Assembly (NCBI GenBank): GCA_016708105.1
Contig: JADJGJ010000001.1
Coordinates: 1,054,001-1,118,000, forward strand
Origin: Crocinitomicaceae bacterium
GTDB taxonomy: Bacteria; Bacteroidota; Bacteroidia; Flavobacteriales_D; Crocinitomicaceae
Length of the DNA: 64,000 nucleotides
Direction of reading: 5' to 3'
Every line of letters starts with the position of its first letter. The first letter of the stretch is position 1. The notes under the pieces were generated by a model. That model ran no database searches. It had not been told where the DNA came from and was given only the letters and a program-made list of their open reading frames with translations. This document shows, piece by piece, positions 8,913-17,909 of the stretch. Made by a program: the position numbers and the translations under genes.

Positions 8913-10592
8913 TTAAGACAGACCTGAAATCACGCCATTATTGTCAATGGTCATTCCTTCAGAAGCAGGTACAACAGGTAAGCCGGGCATACGCATCATG
9001 GCTCCTAAAATTGGAATGACGAAACCGGCACCGGCTGCAAATTCAAATTCACGAATGCTCACTGAAAATCCTTTTGGTCGTCCCAACAATTTTTCGTTAT
9101 CTGAAAATGATTTTTGTGTTTTTGCCATGCAAATAGGTAAAGCCGACAAACCTAATTCATCAATTTTTTTCAAATCGGCAAGGGCTTGTTGACTGTATTC
9201 AACACTGTCTGCACCATAAATTTCTTTTGCAATAGTTTCAATCTTCGTTTTCACCGGAGATTTCCAATCATACAACGGTTTGAAATTATTTTTTCCTGCT
9301 TCTACTTCTGAAACAACTGCTTTTGCCAAGTCTGTCATTCCTTCACCTCCTTTTGCAAAGCCGCGCGCAACAACTGCATTTACTCCTTTTGCTTTACAGC
9401 GTTCTTGAATTAATTTTATTTCTTCTTCAGTATCACTTGGGAAAGCGTTGATTGCAACCACCGGATTTAAACCGAACTTTTGCATATTTTCTATGTGCTT
9501 TTCCAAGTTTTCAAGTCCTTTTGAAACACGCTCAACACTTGCGGTGTTGTATTCTTCTTTCACTGCTCCACCATGGTGACGCAGCGCTCTGATAGTTGCA
9601 ACCAATACGGCAGCTTTTGGTTTTAATCCTCCTGATACACATTTGATATCTAGAAATTTTTCAGCGCCCAAGTCTGCTCCAAATCCTGCTTCAGTAACAA
9701 CATAGTCAGATAGTGACAGGCCCATTTTTGTTGCAAGAATAGTATTGGTTCCTTGCGCAATATTTGCAAATGGTCCGCCGTGTATAATGGCAGGATTGCC
9801 TTCCAGTGTTTGCACTAAATTTGGTCTGATAGCATCTTTTAATAGAATTGCCATTGCATTTTCTGCTTTGAGATCGCGTGCGTAAATTGGTTTTTTATCA
9901 AAGGTAGTTCCAACATAAATATTACCCAATCGTCGTTTTAAATCTTCAAAATTTTCAGACATACAAAGGATTGCCATTACTTCAGATGCCGGTGTAATAT
10001 TAAAACCGTCTTGACGCGGAATACCATTGCCTGTGCCGCCTAAACCAATAACGATATCACGCAGTGAACGGTCATTCATATCCATCACACGTTTCCATTT
10101 GATGGTTCTTGGATCAATGCCCAGGTTGTTGGTTTTATTCTGAATATTATTATCAATTAGGGCTGATAATAAATTATTTGCTTTTTCAACGGCAGAGAAA
10201 TCTCCGGTGAAATGCAAATTAATATCTTCCATTGGTACCACCTGTGCATACCCGCCGCCAGCAGCTCCACCTTTGATTCCAAATACCGGACCCAAGGATG
10301 GTTCACGCAAAACAACGGTAGTTTTTTTACCTATTTTGTTGAGACCTTCGGTTAGTCCAATGGATGTGGTTGTTTTGCCCTCACCAGCCGGTGTGGGTGT
10401 TAATGCTGTAACTAAAACCAGATTTGCGTTTTCAATTTTTTTTGGATCTATCAAGTGAAGAGGTAATTTGGCTTTGTGCTTGCCATACATCTCAAGATCA
10501 TCTTCTGTAATGTTTAGTCGTGACGCAATTTCACGAATGTGTTTAAGCTTTGCAGCCTGTGCAATTTCAATGTCTGATGGAAAATTTGCCAT
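8913..10592 (-). CDS. fhs: Formate-tetrahydrofolate ligase
   Basis: A 559-residue enzyme that joins formate to tetrahydrofolate with ATP hydrolysis, giving 10-formyl-THF for one-carbon metabolism. The P-loop PTPAGEGKTT is at about residues 66-75. VLREPSLGPVFGIKGGAAGGGYAQ and PIHxG-like NPAIIHGGPFANIAQG blocks are characteristic, and the length is normal. It precedes fdhD by 4 bases, suggesting coupled use of formate for biosynthesis and oxidation. Confidence 0.97.
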   Translation of the reverse strand: MANFPSDIEIAQAAKLKHIREIASRLNITEDDLEMYGKHKAKLPLHLIDPKKIENANLVLVTALTPTPAGEGKTTTSIGLTEGLNKIGKKTTVVLREPSLGPVFGIKGGAAGGGYAQVVPMEDINLHFTGDFSAVEKANNLLSALIDNNIQNKTNNLGIDPRTIKWKRVMDMNDRSLRDIVIGLGGTGNGIPRQDGFNITPASEVMAILCMSENFEDLKRRLGNIYVGTTFDKKPIYARDLKAENAMAILLKDAIRPNLVQTLEGNPAIIHGGPFANIAQGTNTILATKMGLSLSDYVVTEAGFGADLGAEKFLDIKCVSGGLKPKAAVLVATIRALRHHGGAVKEEYNTASVERVSKGLENLEKHIENMQKFGLNPVVAINAFPSDTEEEIKLIQERCKAKGVNAVVARGFAKGGEGMTDLAKAVVSEVEAGKNNFKPLYDWKSPVKTKIETIAKEIYGADSVEYSQQALADLKKIDELGLSALPICMAKTQKSFSDNEKLLGRPKGFSVSIREFEFAAGAGFVIPILGAMMRMPGLPVVPASEGMTIDNNGVISGLS

Positions 10593-10745
10593 GGATTTGG
10601 TTTTATGTTTTAGTGTGAAAATAACTAATTTTTAGCTTAAATGATTCAGAATGCTAAAATATCTATCACCAAATTACTTAATTCAGTTCAGTTAAGGATT
10701 CAACGTTTTAATCAAACAACCGTGTTATTTTTTTTTAAAGAGAGG

Positions 10746-10772
10746 ATTTCTCACGATGTCGTGTTGAGAAAT
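10746..10772. other. Imperfect hairpin between fhs and a lipoprotein gene
   Basis: ATTTCTC at 10746-10752 pairs with GAGAAAT at 10766-10772. Inside, ACG pairs with CGT around an ATGT loop with a three-base bulge. It lies in the 260-base divergent spacer and lacks a long T-run, so it is not a convincing terminator. It could be an operator or RNA structure. Confidence 0.3.
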
Positions 10773-10820
10773 TTTCATGAGTTTGACTTGCCTTGTTGTT
10801 CTTCTTTATTTGAATTGTGC

Positions 10821-10828
10821 TAATTTTG
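10821..10828 (+). promoter_or_regulatory. -7 box for lipoprotein gene
   Basis: TAATTTTG, 24 bases before the ATG at 10853. A GTTG at 10795-10798 could serve as a weak -33 box. Confidence 0.4.
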
Positions 10829-10852
10829 AAATGAATTTATTTGAAGTATCTT

Positions 10853-11269
10853 ATGAACAGTAAACTGGTTTTCTGTCTGTTGATGTCGCTTGTTGTGGTT
10901 GCCATCTCAGGATGTAAAAAGCCGATTACTGAACCAAATTCTGGTATTTATCGCGGAACATTTTTTGAGATTTTTCAGAATACAGATACCGGCGCACAGG
11001 GTATCGCTTATCTTGCTTTGCATGACGAACAAATGTCTTATGAATTATCAGGTGATAGCCTTGCAGGGGCACCTTATGATGCGTATGGAACTTATTCAAT
11101 TAATTCATCAACCACAATGAACTTTGTGAATTCAGGAAGTCTTTTACCCGGACAATCCAATATGTATACACTCGATACAACTTTTCAATACACCTTTGAT
11201 AATCTCAAGTTTAAACTTTGGGTTACACGTGATACAGCGAAGTACGAATACTCGCTTATCAGAATTTAA
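10853..11269 (+). CDS. Hypothetical lipoprotein
   Basis: A 138-residue secreted lipoprotein of unknown function. The signal runs from the ATG at 10853 to the lipobox AISGC, then KK. The mature part is beta-rich with many Ser/Thr/Tyr residues, resembling a small lipocalin-like or immunoglobulin-like fold. A TTG four codons earlier (10841) is also in frame, but ATG is preferred. The last four bases overlap the convergent W-repeat gene. Confidence 0.75.
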   Translation: MNSKLVFCLLMSLVVVAISGCKKPITEPNSGIYRGTFFEIFQNTDTGAQGIAYLALHDEQMSYELSGDSLAGAPYDAYGTYSINSSTTMNFVNSGSLLPGQSNMYTLDTTFQYTFDNLKFKLWVTRDTAKYEYSLIRI

Positions 11270-11745
11270 TCCAGACCAAATTTGTGAGGATCGTTGTGGC
11301 TGGCCTCTATTTCGTCTTTGATCAATTCAATCTTTTTTGAAATCATGGCAAATTCAGGGTGTCCATTGTCTTTCAGCCATTGGAAAGATTTTTCGTTTCC
11401 ATCTCCGCTGAGTGCAACATGTTTGAGTACTTCAAAATTATTTTTTTCTAACCAGGCAATAGCAGTTTTGTTCCCTTCAACACCATTGATCATAGCCATC
11501 AGATGAGCGTATCCGTTTTTTACTAACCATTCACGCGCATCTTGTTTGAGGTGGAGTGCATAAACAAATACACCTAATTCTTTGTAATCAGGACTCTCCA
11601 TAAACCAGTCTCGCAAGGCTTTATTGCCACCAATAGCTTCAGCCCAACCCAACAATATTTTTGGATGATAGCGCAACGGTTTTAATTTTACCGGTCCACT
11701 CACTAGAGTTTCATCTGTTTTTATTTTCTTCTTTCTGAATATCAT
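11266..11745 (-). CDS. W-repeat alpha-helical protein, unknown function
   Basis: A 159-residue cytoplasmic protein without a signal peptide, family not recognised. It contains a degenerate tandem repeat of 25-26 residues starting at Trp47, Trp73, Trp98 and Trp123. The unit is roughly W-L-x-K-N-G, Leu at position 10, then a GN-x-x-A helix, and the pattern suggests an alpha-solenoid related in spirit to ankyrin repeats. The tail is acidic and helical (KKIELIKDEIE). It starts 3 bases after the stop of the SpmA/B fusion gene, so the two are cotranscribed. Confidence 0.7.
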   Translation of the reverse strand: MIFRKKKIKTDETLVSGPVKLKPLRYHPKILLGWAEAIGGNKALRDWFMESPDYKELGVFVYALHLKQDAREWLVKNGYAHLMAMINGVEGNKTAIAWLEKNNFEVLKHVALSGDGNEKSFQWLKDNGHPEFAMISKKIELIKDEIEASHNDPHKFGLD

Positions 11746-11748
11746 ATT

Positions 11749-13335
11749 TCATTTAGCAATGCCAAGAAAGCGGATAGATTTTATTTTACCATTGGCTACT
11801 GTAAAATCATAAGCTTCAGTAAAAGTAACACTGTCTTTTGAAAAATTATATTTTGTGAAGATGTGTTCTTGGTCATCTTCTTCTAACTCATTCAGGTGAA
11901 TGGTTTGAATCAGTGTATTATTGCTGGAGTCAGGAGCGAGCATCCGTTCAATAATTTCTTGTGGTCCACTGTAAATGGTATCATACGCATTGTCAATGAC
12001 AAAACAATTTTCATCAATAAACGGAGCAGCAGTAGATGGTTGATGATTTTCCCAAGCGTGATTAAAAGCTTGAACAGTTTCAATAGGAGTTGTTTGTTTA
12101 TTTCCGGGATCAAACCACATGTACGCAACAATAATTGCAGTGACAACACCGGCGAGGTCAGCAAGTAATCCGGCTTTGATTGCATATCTTGTTTTTTTAA
12201 TACCAACCGAGCCAAAGTACACTGCAACAATGTAAAAAGTAGTATCTGATGCACCTTGCATAACAGCGTTTAGTCTGCCAATAAAACTGTCAACACCATG
12301 TATTTGGAATGATTCCAGCATCATACCTCTTGCGCCGCTTCCGCTGAGTGGTTTCATAATTGCGGTAGGTAAGGCATGTACAAATTCAACGCTTGCAAAG
12401 AAGAGAGAAAAAAACCATTCAAAACCGCTCATGAGAAAACCCATTGCTCCTGATGTTCTGAATACACCAATTGAAACAATAATTGCAACCAGAAAAGGAA
12501 TAATTTTAATTGCAATACCAAAGCCGTCTTTTGCACCATCAATAAAGGCTTCGTATACATTTACTTTTTTTATCAAAGCCATTAGTATAAAAGCACAAAT
12601 GATACCGTATAAAATAATATTACTCAACAAACCACTTTGCACTTTTAGTTCTTGAGGAGACAATGAATCAAAGTAATAACCCAGTCCAATAACCGCGCCT
12701 GTCATTACTCCGAGGTAAATCAATACCGTTGGGTTCAGCAAATTAATGCGCTGATAAATAGCTACAGTAATCAAGCCAACCAAAGTAGAACAAAATGTTG
12801 CAATGAGTATTGGAATAAAAACATCCGATGGATCTTCAGCACCAAAAGTACTGCGATAGCTCATGATGGTAACCGGAATAAGCGTGAGTCCTGATGCATT
12901 CAGAACAAGAAACATAATCTGAGAATTGGATGCGGTATCTTTTTTGGGATTCAGTTCTTGAAGCTCATTCATTGCTTTCAAACCAACCGGCGTAGCAGCG
13001 TTATCAAGGCCAAGCATATTGGCTGAAAAATTCATCAGCATAGATCCTCTGGCAGGATGATTAGCCGGCACATCAGGAAAAAGTTTATTAAAAAATGGTC
13101 CAACAATTTTTGACATTACCTGAACTGATCCTCCCATTTCCCCAATTTTCATAATGCCCATCCAAAGACATAAAATTCCAGTTAGTCCAATTGAAATATC
13201 AAAAGATGTTTTAGCACTTTCAAATGTGCCGTTAACCATTTGAACAAAAACTTCAGTGTCTCCGCCAAATGTTTTGATGACAGCAACAACGAGTGCAATC
13301 AGAAAAAAAGCTATCCAAATGTAATTCAGAATCAC
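11749..13335 (-). CDS. SpmA-SpmB fusion membrane protein with C-terminal NTF2-like domain
   Basis: A 528-residue protein with three parts. Residues about 1-200 are SpmA-like, including the nucleoside-recognition motif NMLGLDNAATPVGLKAM. Residues about 235-405 are SpmB-like, with MKPLSGSGARGMMLE and QGASDTTFYIVAVYFG. Residues about 417-528 form a soluble SnoaL/NTF2-like domain (ETVQAFNHAWEN, then Tyr-rich strands). Fused SpmAB proteins occur in non-sporulating Bacteroidota and are membrane proteins of unknown transport role; the C-terminal extension is the unusual part. The start is GTG at 13335. It is followed 3 bases later by the W-repeat gene. Confidence 0.8.
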   Translation of the reverse strand: MILNYIWIAFFLIALVVAVIKTFGGDTEVFVQMVNGTFESAKTSFDISIGLTGILCLWMGIMKIGEMGGSVQVMSKIVGPFFNKLFPDVPANHPARGSMLMNFSANMLGLDNAATPVGLKAMNELQELNPKKDTASNSQIMFLVLNASGLTLIPVTIMSYRSTFGAEDPSDVFIPILIATFCSTLVGLITVAIYQRINLLNPTVLIYLGVMTGAVIGLGYYFDSLSPQELKVQSGLLSNIILYGIICAFILMALIKKVNVYEAFIDGAKDGFGIAIKIIPFLVAIIVSIGVFRTSGAMGFLMSGFEWFFSLFFASVEFVHALPTAIMKPLSGSGARGMMLESFQIHGVDSFIGRLNAVMQGASDTTFYIVAVYFGSVGIKKTRYAIKAGLLADLAGVVTAIIVAYMWFDPGNKQTTPIETVQAFNHAWENHQPSTAAPFIDENCFVIDNAYDTIYSGPQEIIERMLAPDSSNNTLIQTIHLNELEEDDQEHIFTKYNFSKDSVTFTEAYDFTVANGKIKSIRFLGIAK

Positions 13336-13407
13336 GGTTGAAATTTTAATCTAAAGTAAGCGCAAATATTTTTAAATGAACCTGTGACTTTATTGAAGTT
13401 ATTCAAC

Positions 13408-13986
13408 TCACTTGTTAATTAATCCGAAATAAGAAATGACCTGATCAAAGAAAATGTCTCCGTTTTTTTCGCTCACTTCAGGATGAAATTGAACGCTGAT
13501 CATTTTTTTAACAGGATGTGCCATGGCTTCGTTTTCACAGATCACTGACTTGCCAAGGCGAATAAAATGAGGTGGACATGTGACGTGTTCCTGATGATCC
13601 TCTTTCATTTGGAATTCTTGCTGAAAATTATTTAAAACTGGGTGGGCATACAGTTTTTGAATACTTTGCCAATCCCTGTCAGGTGTACATTTTCCAATTC
13701 TTCCTCCGTGTAATATACCAATGAGTTGGTGTCCAAAACAAATACCAAGTACCGGAATAGATAAACTTTTAACGAAGTCAAACCGCATGAGGTATTCATT
13801 ATATTTTTCCCAAGGAATTTCAGAGAGCAGGACAGGAGAACCGCTTAGAATAAGAGCCTCGGCTTGATGAATTTCGTTGAGGTCTATCTGATCTTCAGAT
13901 ACAATTTTACATTGAATGTTTCTGGCAATGCACTTTTCGGCGATGTCTGGTGTTTTGCTGCTTCCCAGATTAATGATGATAACCAT
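13408..13986 (-). CDS. Class I glutamine amidotransferase
   Basis: A 192-residue stand-alone GATase1 domain. The nucleophile motif GICFGHQ has Cys83, and the His168/Glu170 pair is in QFHPEVS; all three catalytic residues are present. It resembles the GuaA amidotransferase half, but no synthetase half is adjacent, so the ammonia acceptor is unknown. The TsaC/YciO-family gene ends 5 bases upstream, suggesting one transcript. Confidence 0.85.
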   Translation of the reverse strand: MVIIINLGSSKTPDIAEKCIARNIQCKIVSEDQIDLNEIHQAEALILSGSPVLLSEIPWEKYNEYLMRFDFVKSLSIPVLGICFGHQLIGILHGGRIGKCTPDRDWQSIQKLYAHPVLNNFQQEFQMKEDHQEHVTCPPHFIRLGKSVICENEAMAHPVKKMISVQFHPEVSEKNGDIFFDQVISYFGLINK

Positions 13987-13991
13987 AGCGT

Positions 13992-14606
13992 TTACAATTC
14001 TAGTTCACCTATTCCTTGTCTTATTATTTCCGGTGCTCCGGCTGTGAGGTCAACTACGGTTGAGGGTTCGTTTTTACCCGTGCCTCCATCTATGATAGCA
14101 TCTACCATGTTATTCCAGTTTTCAAAAATAGCTTCAGGGTCAGTTGAATATTCAAGAATAGAATCTTCGTCATGCAATGAACCGGTGACAAGTGGGTGAC
14201 CTAATTCTTTGACCAATTCAAGTGCTATGTTGTTATCCGGAATCCTGATGCCAACAGTTTTTTTATTGGTTTCAAAAAGTTTTGGAATTTGTGATGATGC
14301 CTGAAGAATGAAAGTAAAAGGTCCCGGTAAATTTTTATTAAGGATTTTATAAGTTGGCCGATCAATGGCCTTTGTGTAATTGGCAAGTAGACTCAAATCA
14401 TGAAAAATGATTGAGAAATTCGCATGTTTCATTTTTGCATCTTTCAGTTTTGCCAAACGCTCAATGGCTCTTTTATTGAGGAGGCTGCAACCAAATGCAT
14501 ACACGGTATCTGTTGGGTAAATAATGACACCACCTTTAGCAACAATTTCTGCTACTTGTTTGATTTTGCGTTGATCAGGATTTTCCGGATAGATTTTAAA
14601 AAGCAT
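13992..14606 (-). CDS. Sua5/YciO/YrdC family protein (threonylcarbamoyl-AMP synthase-like)
   Basis: A 204-residue single YrdC domain. GGVIIYPTDTVYAFGC (from about residue 25) and the GIRIPDN block are typical. The sequence is closer to the YciO branch usual in Bacteroidota (LKIYPENP start) than to E. coli TsaC. A true TsaC makes threonylcarbamoyl-AMP for tRNA t6A37; the role of the YciO branch is less certain, so no symbol is given. It is the first gene of a pair with the amidotransferase. Confidence 0.85.
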   Translation of the reverse strand: MLFKIYPENPDQRKIKQVAEIVAKGGVIIYPTDTVYAFGCSLLNKRAIERLAKLKDAKMKHANFSIIFHDLSLLANYTKAIDRPTYKILNKNLPGPFTFILQASSQIPKLFETNKKTVGIRIPDNNIALELVKELGHPLVTGSLHDEDSILEYSTDPEAIFENWNNMVDAIIDGGTGKNEPSTVVDLTAGAPEIIRQGIGELEL

Positions 14607-14628
14607 ATCAGATGTAAATATATAAAAA

Positions 14629-14805
14629 TCACTTCACGTAAACTCGTATTATCCATTGTCTGTATAAAGGATCAATGAATTCCATGGTCTTGCTGTTTAT
14701 ATCAACGACCTCTTTGTCAACCAATGCTTTTCGCACTCTGACTACGTTGGCTGAGCTTCCCAAATCATAGGTTATGATAATTTTTGTTGTGCTGAATATT
14801 TCATT
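14629..14805 (-). pseudogene. 3' remnant of an AAA-type ATPase gene
   Basis: The stretch of 361 bases between the YciO-family gene and DUF5522 holds an open minus-strand frame without a start, ending at the TGA at 14631-14629. The deduced end (YDLGSSANVVRVRKALVDKE, then VVDI and MEFIDPLYRQWI) matches the winged-helix C-terminus of Bacteroidota ATPase_2-type ATP-binding proteins: LGSxxNV, KxL..KE(I/V)(I/V)D, F-DP-(F/Y)..W. The frame meets stop codons upstream of 14805, and no P-loop part is nearby, so it is read as a decayed gene. The rest of the spacer (14806-14966) shows nothing recognisable. Confidence 0.5.
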
Positions 14806-14966
14806 TCAATGTCATCACCTTTCGTTTAATCTTTCTCTTTGTATGGTAGTTGGCTAAAAGATAAACAAAAATTTACTGTTACTGATTAGCAATAGTGTTG
14901 ATATAACATCACATCGTGACGGGTCAGTTACGCTTACCGGTTAATAATTGTTCAGATTCTTGTTTA

Positions 14967-15152
14967 CTATTTTGAAGGTTTAGGTTTGAGTAGACCTGTT
15001 TTTTTGTCGTATCCATAGGGACAATGTTTGCACCCGCTTTTGCAACAGTAACCTCGTTTGAGATGGTATTTTTCAGTATAAATAATGAAACCCTCAGGTG
15101 ATCGGTAATAGTCGTCAGGTTCCAATTCAGATAAGGGAGGAATTTTATTCAT
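14967..15152 (-). CDS. DUF5522 small cysteine-rich protein
   Basis: A 61-residue protein with a compact motif YYRSPEGFIIYTEKYHLKRG followed by CCKSGCKHCPYGY. The four cysteines (CC-x3-C-x2-C) suggest a bound metal or Fe-S site. This matches the DUF5522 family, whose function is not established. The ATG shares one base with the stop of the upstream subtilase gene (TAATG), implying translational coupling. Confidence 0.8.
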   Translation of the reverse strand: MNKIPPLSELEPDDYYRSPEGFIIYTEKYHLKRGYCCKSGCKHCPYGYDKKTGLLKPKPSK

Positions 15153-17767
15153 TATTGTTTGACGAATTTGGTTGTATAAACTCCATCCAGCGTATAAATT
15201 TTGACCAGATAAATTCCTGAACTTAATTCGTCAATCGCAATTGAATTCGTATTGCTCATATCAGATATCAATACAAGTTTACCGGAGTAGTCTATCATTT
15301 CAACACGCACTACCGGTGTGTTTGATTGTAAATTGATTTCGTTATCTGCCGGATTAGGAAACAGTTCAATTTGTACGCTGTTCTCATCAATGCCTGCTTG
15401 CGGACCAATGTAAACGCAGTAGTCTTCATATTCGCCGTAAAAGGCTGACACCGGACATGTTTCTGGTGCAGCAGTAGCGCTCATTCCAATGCGCATTTTT
15501 TTAACTCCAATAGATGCGCCGGATGGTATGGTCAATATACCTGTGATGCTGGTATTAGAGGTGAGATTATCAATAAGTAATTCAGATGTTTCAAAGTCTC
15601 CATCTCCATCAAAATCTATCCAAACAGAAAATCCTTCTGTAAAATTAAAACCTGAGTAGCCCGGTGTAAACGTGATGTTATAAGCGTTGCCCGGAGTTAA
15701 TGCAGTAATAATTTGATTTGAGACAAGCCAACCTCCGTTTGTACCGGTGTTATTTGAAAAAGTATTAATTGCAATTGCTTGTATCCATTCAGTATTTGCA
15801 TTTGCACCTTGTACATCACAGTATGTTTGTTCAGTGCAAGCGCCACAGCCAAGTGTTGTAACCAAAAGTGAACTGCTGTATCCCTGAGTGCTGTCAGCAC
15901 ATTGAGTGTGAATTTGAAATTCATATTCTGTGCAAGGAATCAAGCTTGTTAAATCGAAAGGAGAGCTCACGTTGAGTACTTCTGTCCAAAGAGATTCTTC
16001 ACTTAATTTATATCTGATGTCGTAAGAAGTTGCCGAAAGAACATCTGACCATATCAAACTAATTGAAGTATTTGTTTTAGCTGAAACGTCAAGCGTGGGA
16101 TTATTGCAGCATCCGTCTGTTTGAAAAATAAGAGGGTAGGAGAGATTACTTGAATCTGTTCCGCAAATACCTTGAACGTAGATATCGTAATATGAACAAG
16201 CAAGCAAGGTGTCAACTGCAAAAGTATTTGTTCCATTAACTGAAACAGAACTTAATGTTGATCCGTTGATAGCAAACCAAACTACGTAGTCAGTTGAGAA
16301 TCCTTCCCATTCAAATGCTGCTGATGTATCAGTAATTGCGGTGAGCTGAATATTATATGGGGCATCACACGTATTTGGATCACATGCAGAAAGTAAACTG
16401 TCAATGTAACCTTTTACGTTGATGCGTCCACCACTTGATACTTCTGTCAACAAGCCTGCCGTTTCATCTACACTTTCAAGCATATATTGTCTCATGTCTA
16501 GCGCAGCACCTGAGGGATCATATTTTACATAATTGATAAAATCATTGCACGGGGCTGAGTACGCAAGTGCTACACAACCGGCTACGCAAGGTGTAGCGAA
16601 TGATGTTCCACTTGAAATGGTATAAACATTACCAGGTGAAGTTGTTTGAACAGCACTGCCCGGAGCACCCACATCTACATGTGTTACTCCATAGCCTGAA
16701 TTTGCCCTCAAATCCTGACTATTGGTCATGGTAACAGCAACTAAAAATTCAGACGTACACGTTGTTGGCATATCACCTACCACATCAACATTAGAGTTGT
16801 TATTGGTTGTTGCCGCAATATTTAATATTCCGTAATACCCCAGTGAATCATACATAGCGCACCACAGTGGAGAATCAGAAGCATCTGCATTATCTATTCC
16901 CCATGATGAGTTGGTAGCAACCACAAAAGCACCTTCTTGCCCGTACGTTTCATTATATTTTTTGCGCATTTTCAATGGATATGTATAGGCTGCAATGACG
17001 CTGGATTCATTGGATGCCTGTTGCCCCTGAACAACCATCATTTTCAGATTCCAGTTTACACCGGAAACTCCAGTGATATTATTTCCGGTAGCGCCAATCA
17101 TTCCGGCAACGCGCGTGCCATGGCTTCCTGCGCCAATATTATCATCTAGCGTAATCACATGCCATCCTAGGTAATCGTCAATGTATCCGTTGTTGTCATT
17201 GTCAATTCCATCGTTCGGAATTTCAGCGTAGTTTTTCCAGATATTATCTTTCAGATCAATGTGATTAAGGTCAACTCCATTTCCTTCAATGATGCAAACA
17301 ACAATGGTGTCACCATGCGTGGTGAGTCCGCCGGTTGTGATATCCCACGCTTCTGGGCTGTCAATATCTGCGTCAATTAATCCGCCGGTTTGCCCCGTGT
17401 TTTTATGATGCCACTGATTATTGAATAGGGTATCTGATGGTATTGTTTCACGTTCATATACGTAGTGATTTTTTTGCGCAACTAGAATTCCATCAGTTCC
17501 CTTGATCTTTACTAATATTTCATTGATATCACAGTTTGTGTTTACGAATTGAACCAGCCAAATATTCATTACATCTGAAATGCATGTAAAGGATTTTATC
17601 TCTTCAGATGTTGCAGACATTATAAATCGGCTAACATCTTCAGGTTTTTCTGAAGGGTTAATCTGAATTAATATTTCACCGGGCACATAGGTTGTGTTTT
17701 GACTTATTGCGTTGTTCAAGTAGAAGAACAGACTGGTGATGGTAAAAATTCTTACAAAGTTTATCAT
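15152..17767 (-). CDS. Secreted S8 (subtilisin-like) peptidase with T9SS type A signal
   Basis: An 871-residue protein. A signal peptide (about 1-22) and a propeptide-like region (about 25-110) precede the S8 domain, which has His216 in SHGTRVAG and Ser389 in SSGTSFATP. The usual catalytic Asp motif (D-S/T-G) is replaced by IIEGNGVDLNH, with Glu161 at the Asp position and one extra residue. Two fibronectin III-like modules (about 475-635) and a GEVED-type module (about 645-785, with DFDGDGDF and GEYEDYC) follow. The C-terminal sorting domain starts at about 800 (ELFPNPADNEI) and ends TKFVKQ. It is probably exported by type IX secretion. A -7 box lies only 4 bases before the ATG. Confidence 0.88.
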   Translation of the reverse strand: MINFVRIFTITSLFFYLNNAISQNTTYVPGEILIQINPSEKPEDVSRFIMSATSEEIKSFTCISDVMNIWLVQFVNTNCDINEILVKIKGTDGILVAQKNHYVYERETIPSDTLFNNQWHHKNTGQTGGLIDADIDSPEAWDITTGGLTTHGDTIVVCIIEGNGVDLNHIDLKDNIWKNYAEIPNDGIDNDNNGYIDDYLGWHVITLDDNIGAGSHGTRVAGMIGATGNNITGVSGVNWNLKMMVVQGQQASNESSVIAAYTYPLKMRKKYNETYGQEGAFVVATNSSWGIDNADASDSPLWCAMYDSLGYYGILNIAATTNNNSNVDVVGDMPTTCTSEFLVAVTMTNSQDLRANSGYGVTHVDVGAPGSAVQTTSPGNVYTISSGTSFATPCVAGCVALAYSAPCNDFINYVKYDPSGAALDMRQYMLESVDETAGLLTEVSSGGRINVKGYIDSLLSACDPNTCDAPYNIQLTAITDTSAAFEWEGFSTDYVVWFAINGSTLSSVSVNGTNTFAVDTLLACSYYDIYVQGICGTDSSNLSYPLIFQTDGCCNNPTLDVSAKTNTSISLIWSDVLSATSYDIRYKLSEESLWTEVLNVSSPFDLTSLIPCTEYEFQIHTQCADSTQGYSSSLLVTTLGCGACTEQTYCDVQGANANTEWIQAIAINTFSNNTGTNGGWLVSNQIITALTPGNAYNITFTPGYSGFNFTEGFSVWIDFDGDGDFETSELLIDNLTSNTSITGILTIPSGASIGVKKMRIGMSATAAPETCPVSAFYGEYEDYCVYIGPQAGIDENSVQIELFPNPADNEINLQSNTPVVRVEMIDYSGKLVLISDMSNTNSIAIDELSSGIYLVKIYTLDGVYTTKFVKQ

Positions 17768-17771
17768 GCCT

Positions 17772-17779
17772 CAAATTTA
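17772..17779 (-). promoter_or_regulatory. -7 box abutting the S8 peptidase start
   Basis: TAAATTTG on the minus strand, only 4 bases before the ATG, so the transcript would start at or next to the start codon. Confidence 0.4.
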
Positions 17780-17909
17780 GCTATAATTCAGTGTATATAA
17801 CGTCTGAGATGATTGAAAGGATAGTTTCATTGATTAAAAAAACAATGATCTTGAAACCTTCAGAGGATAGTTGCAGTAAAAGCCCATACACGACAACAAC
17901 AACCAAATT

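Noticed and set aside
10641..10823. 60-codon plus-strand frame between fhs and the lipoprotein gene
   Set aside because: Low-complexity composition, no family likeness, and it runs across the hairpin; probably chance.
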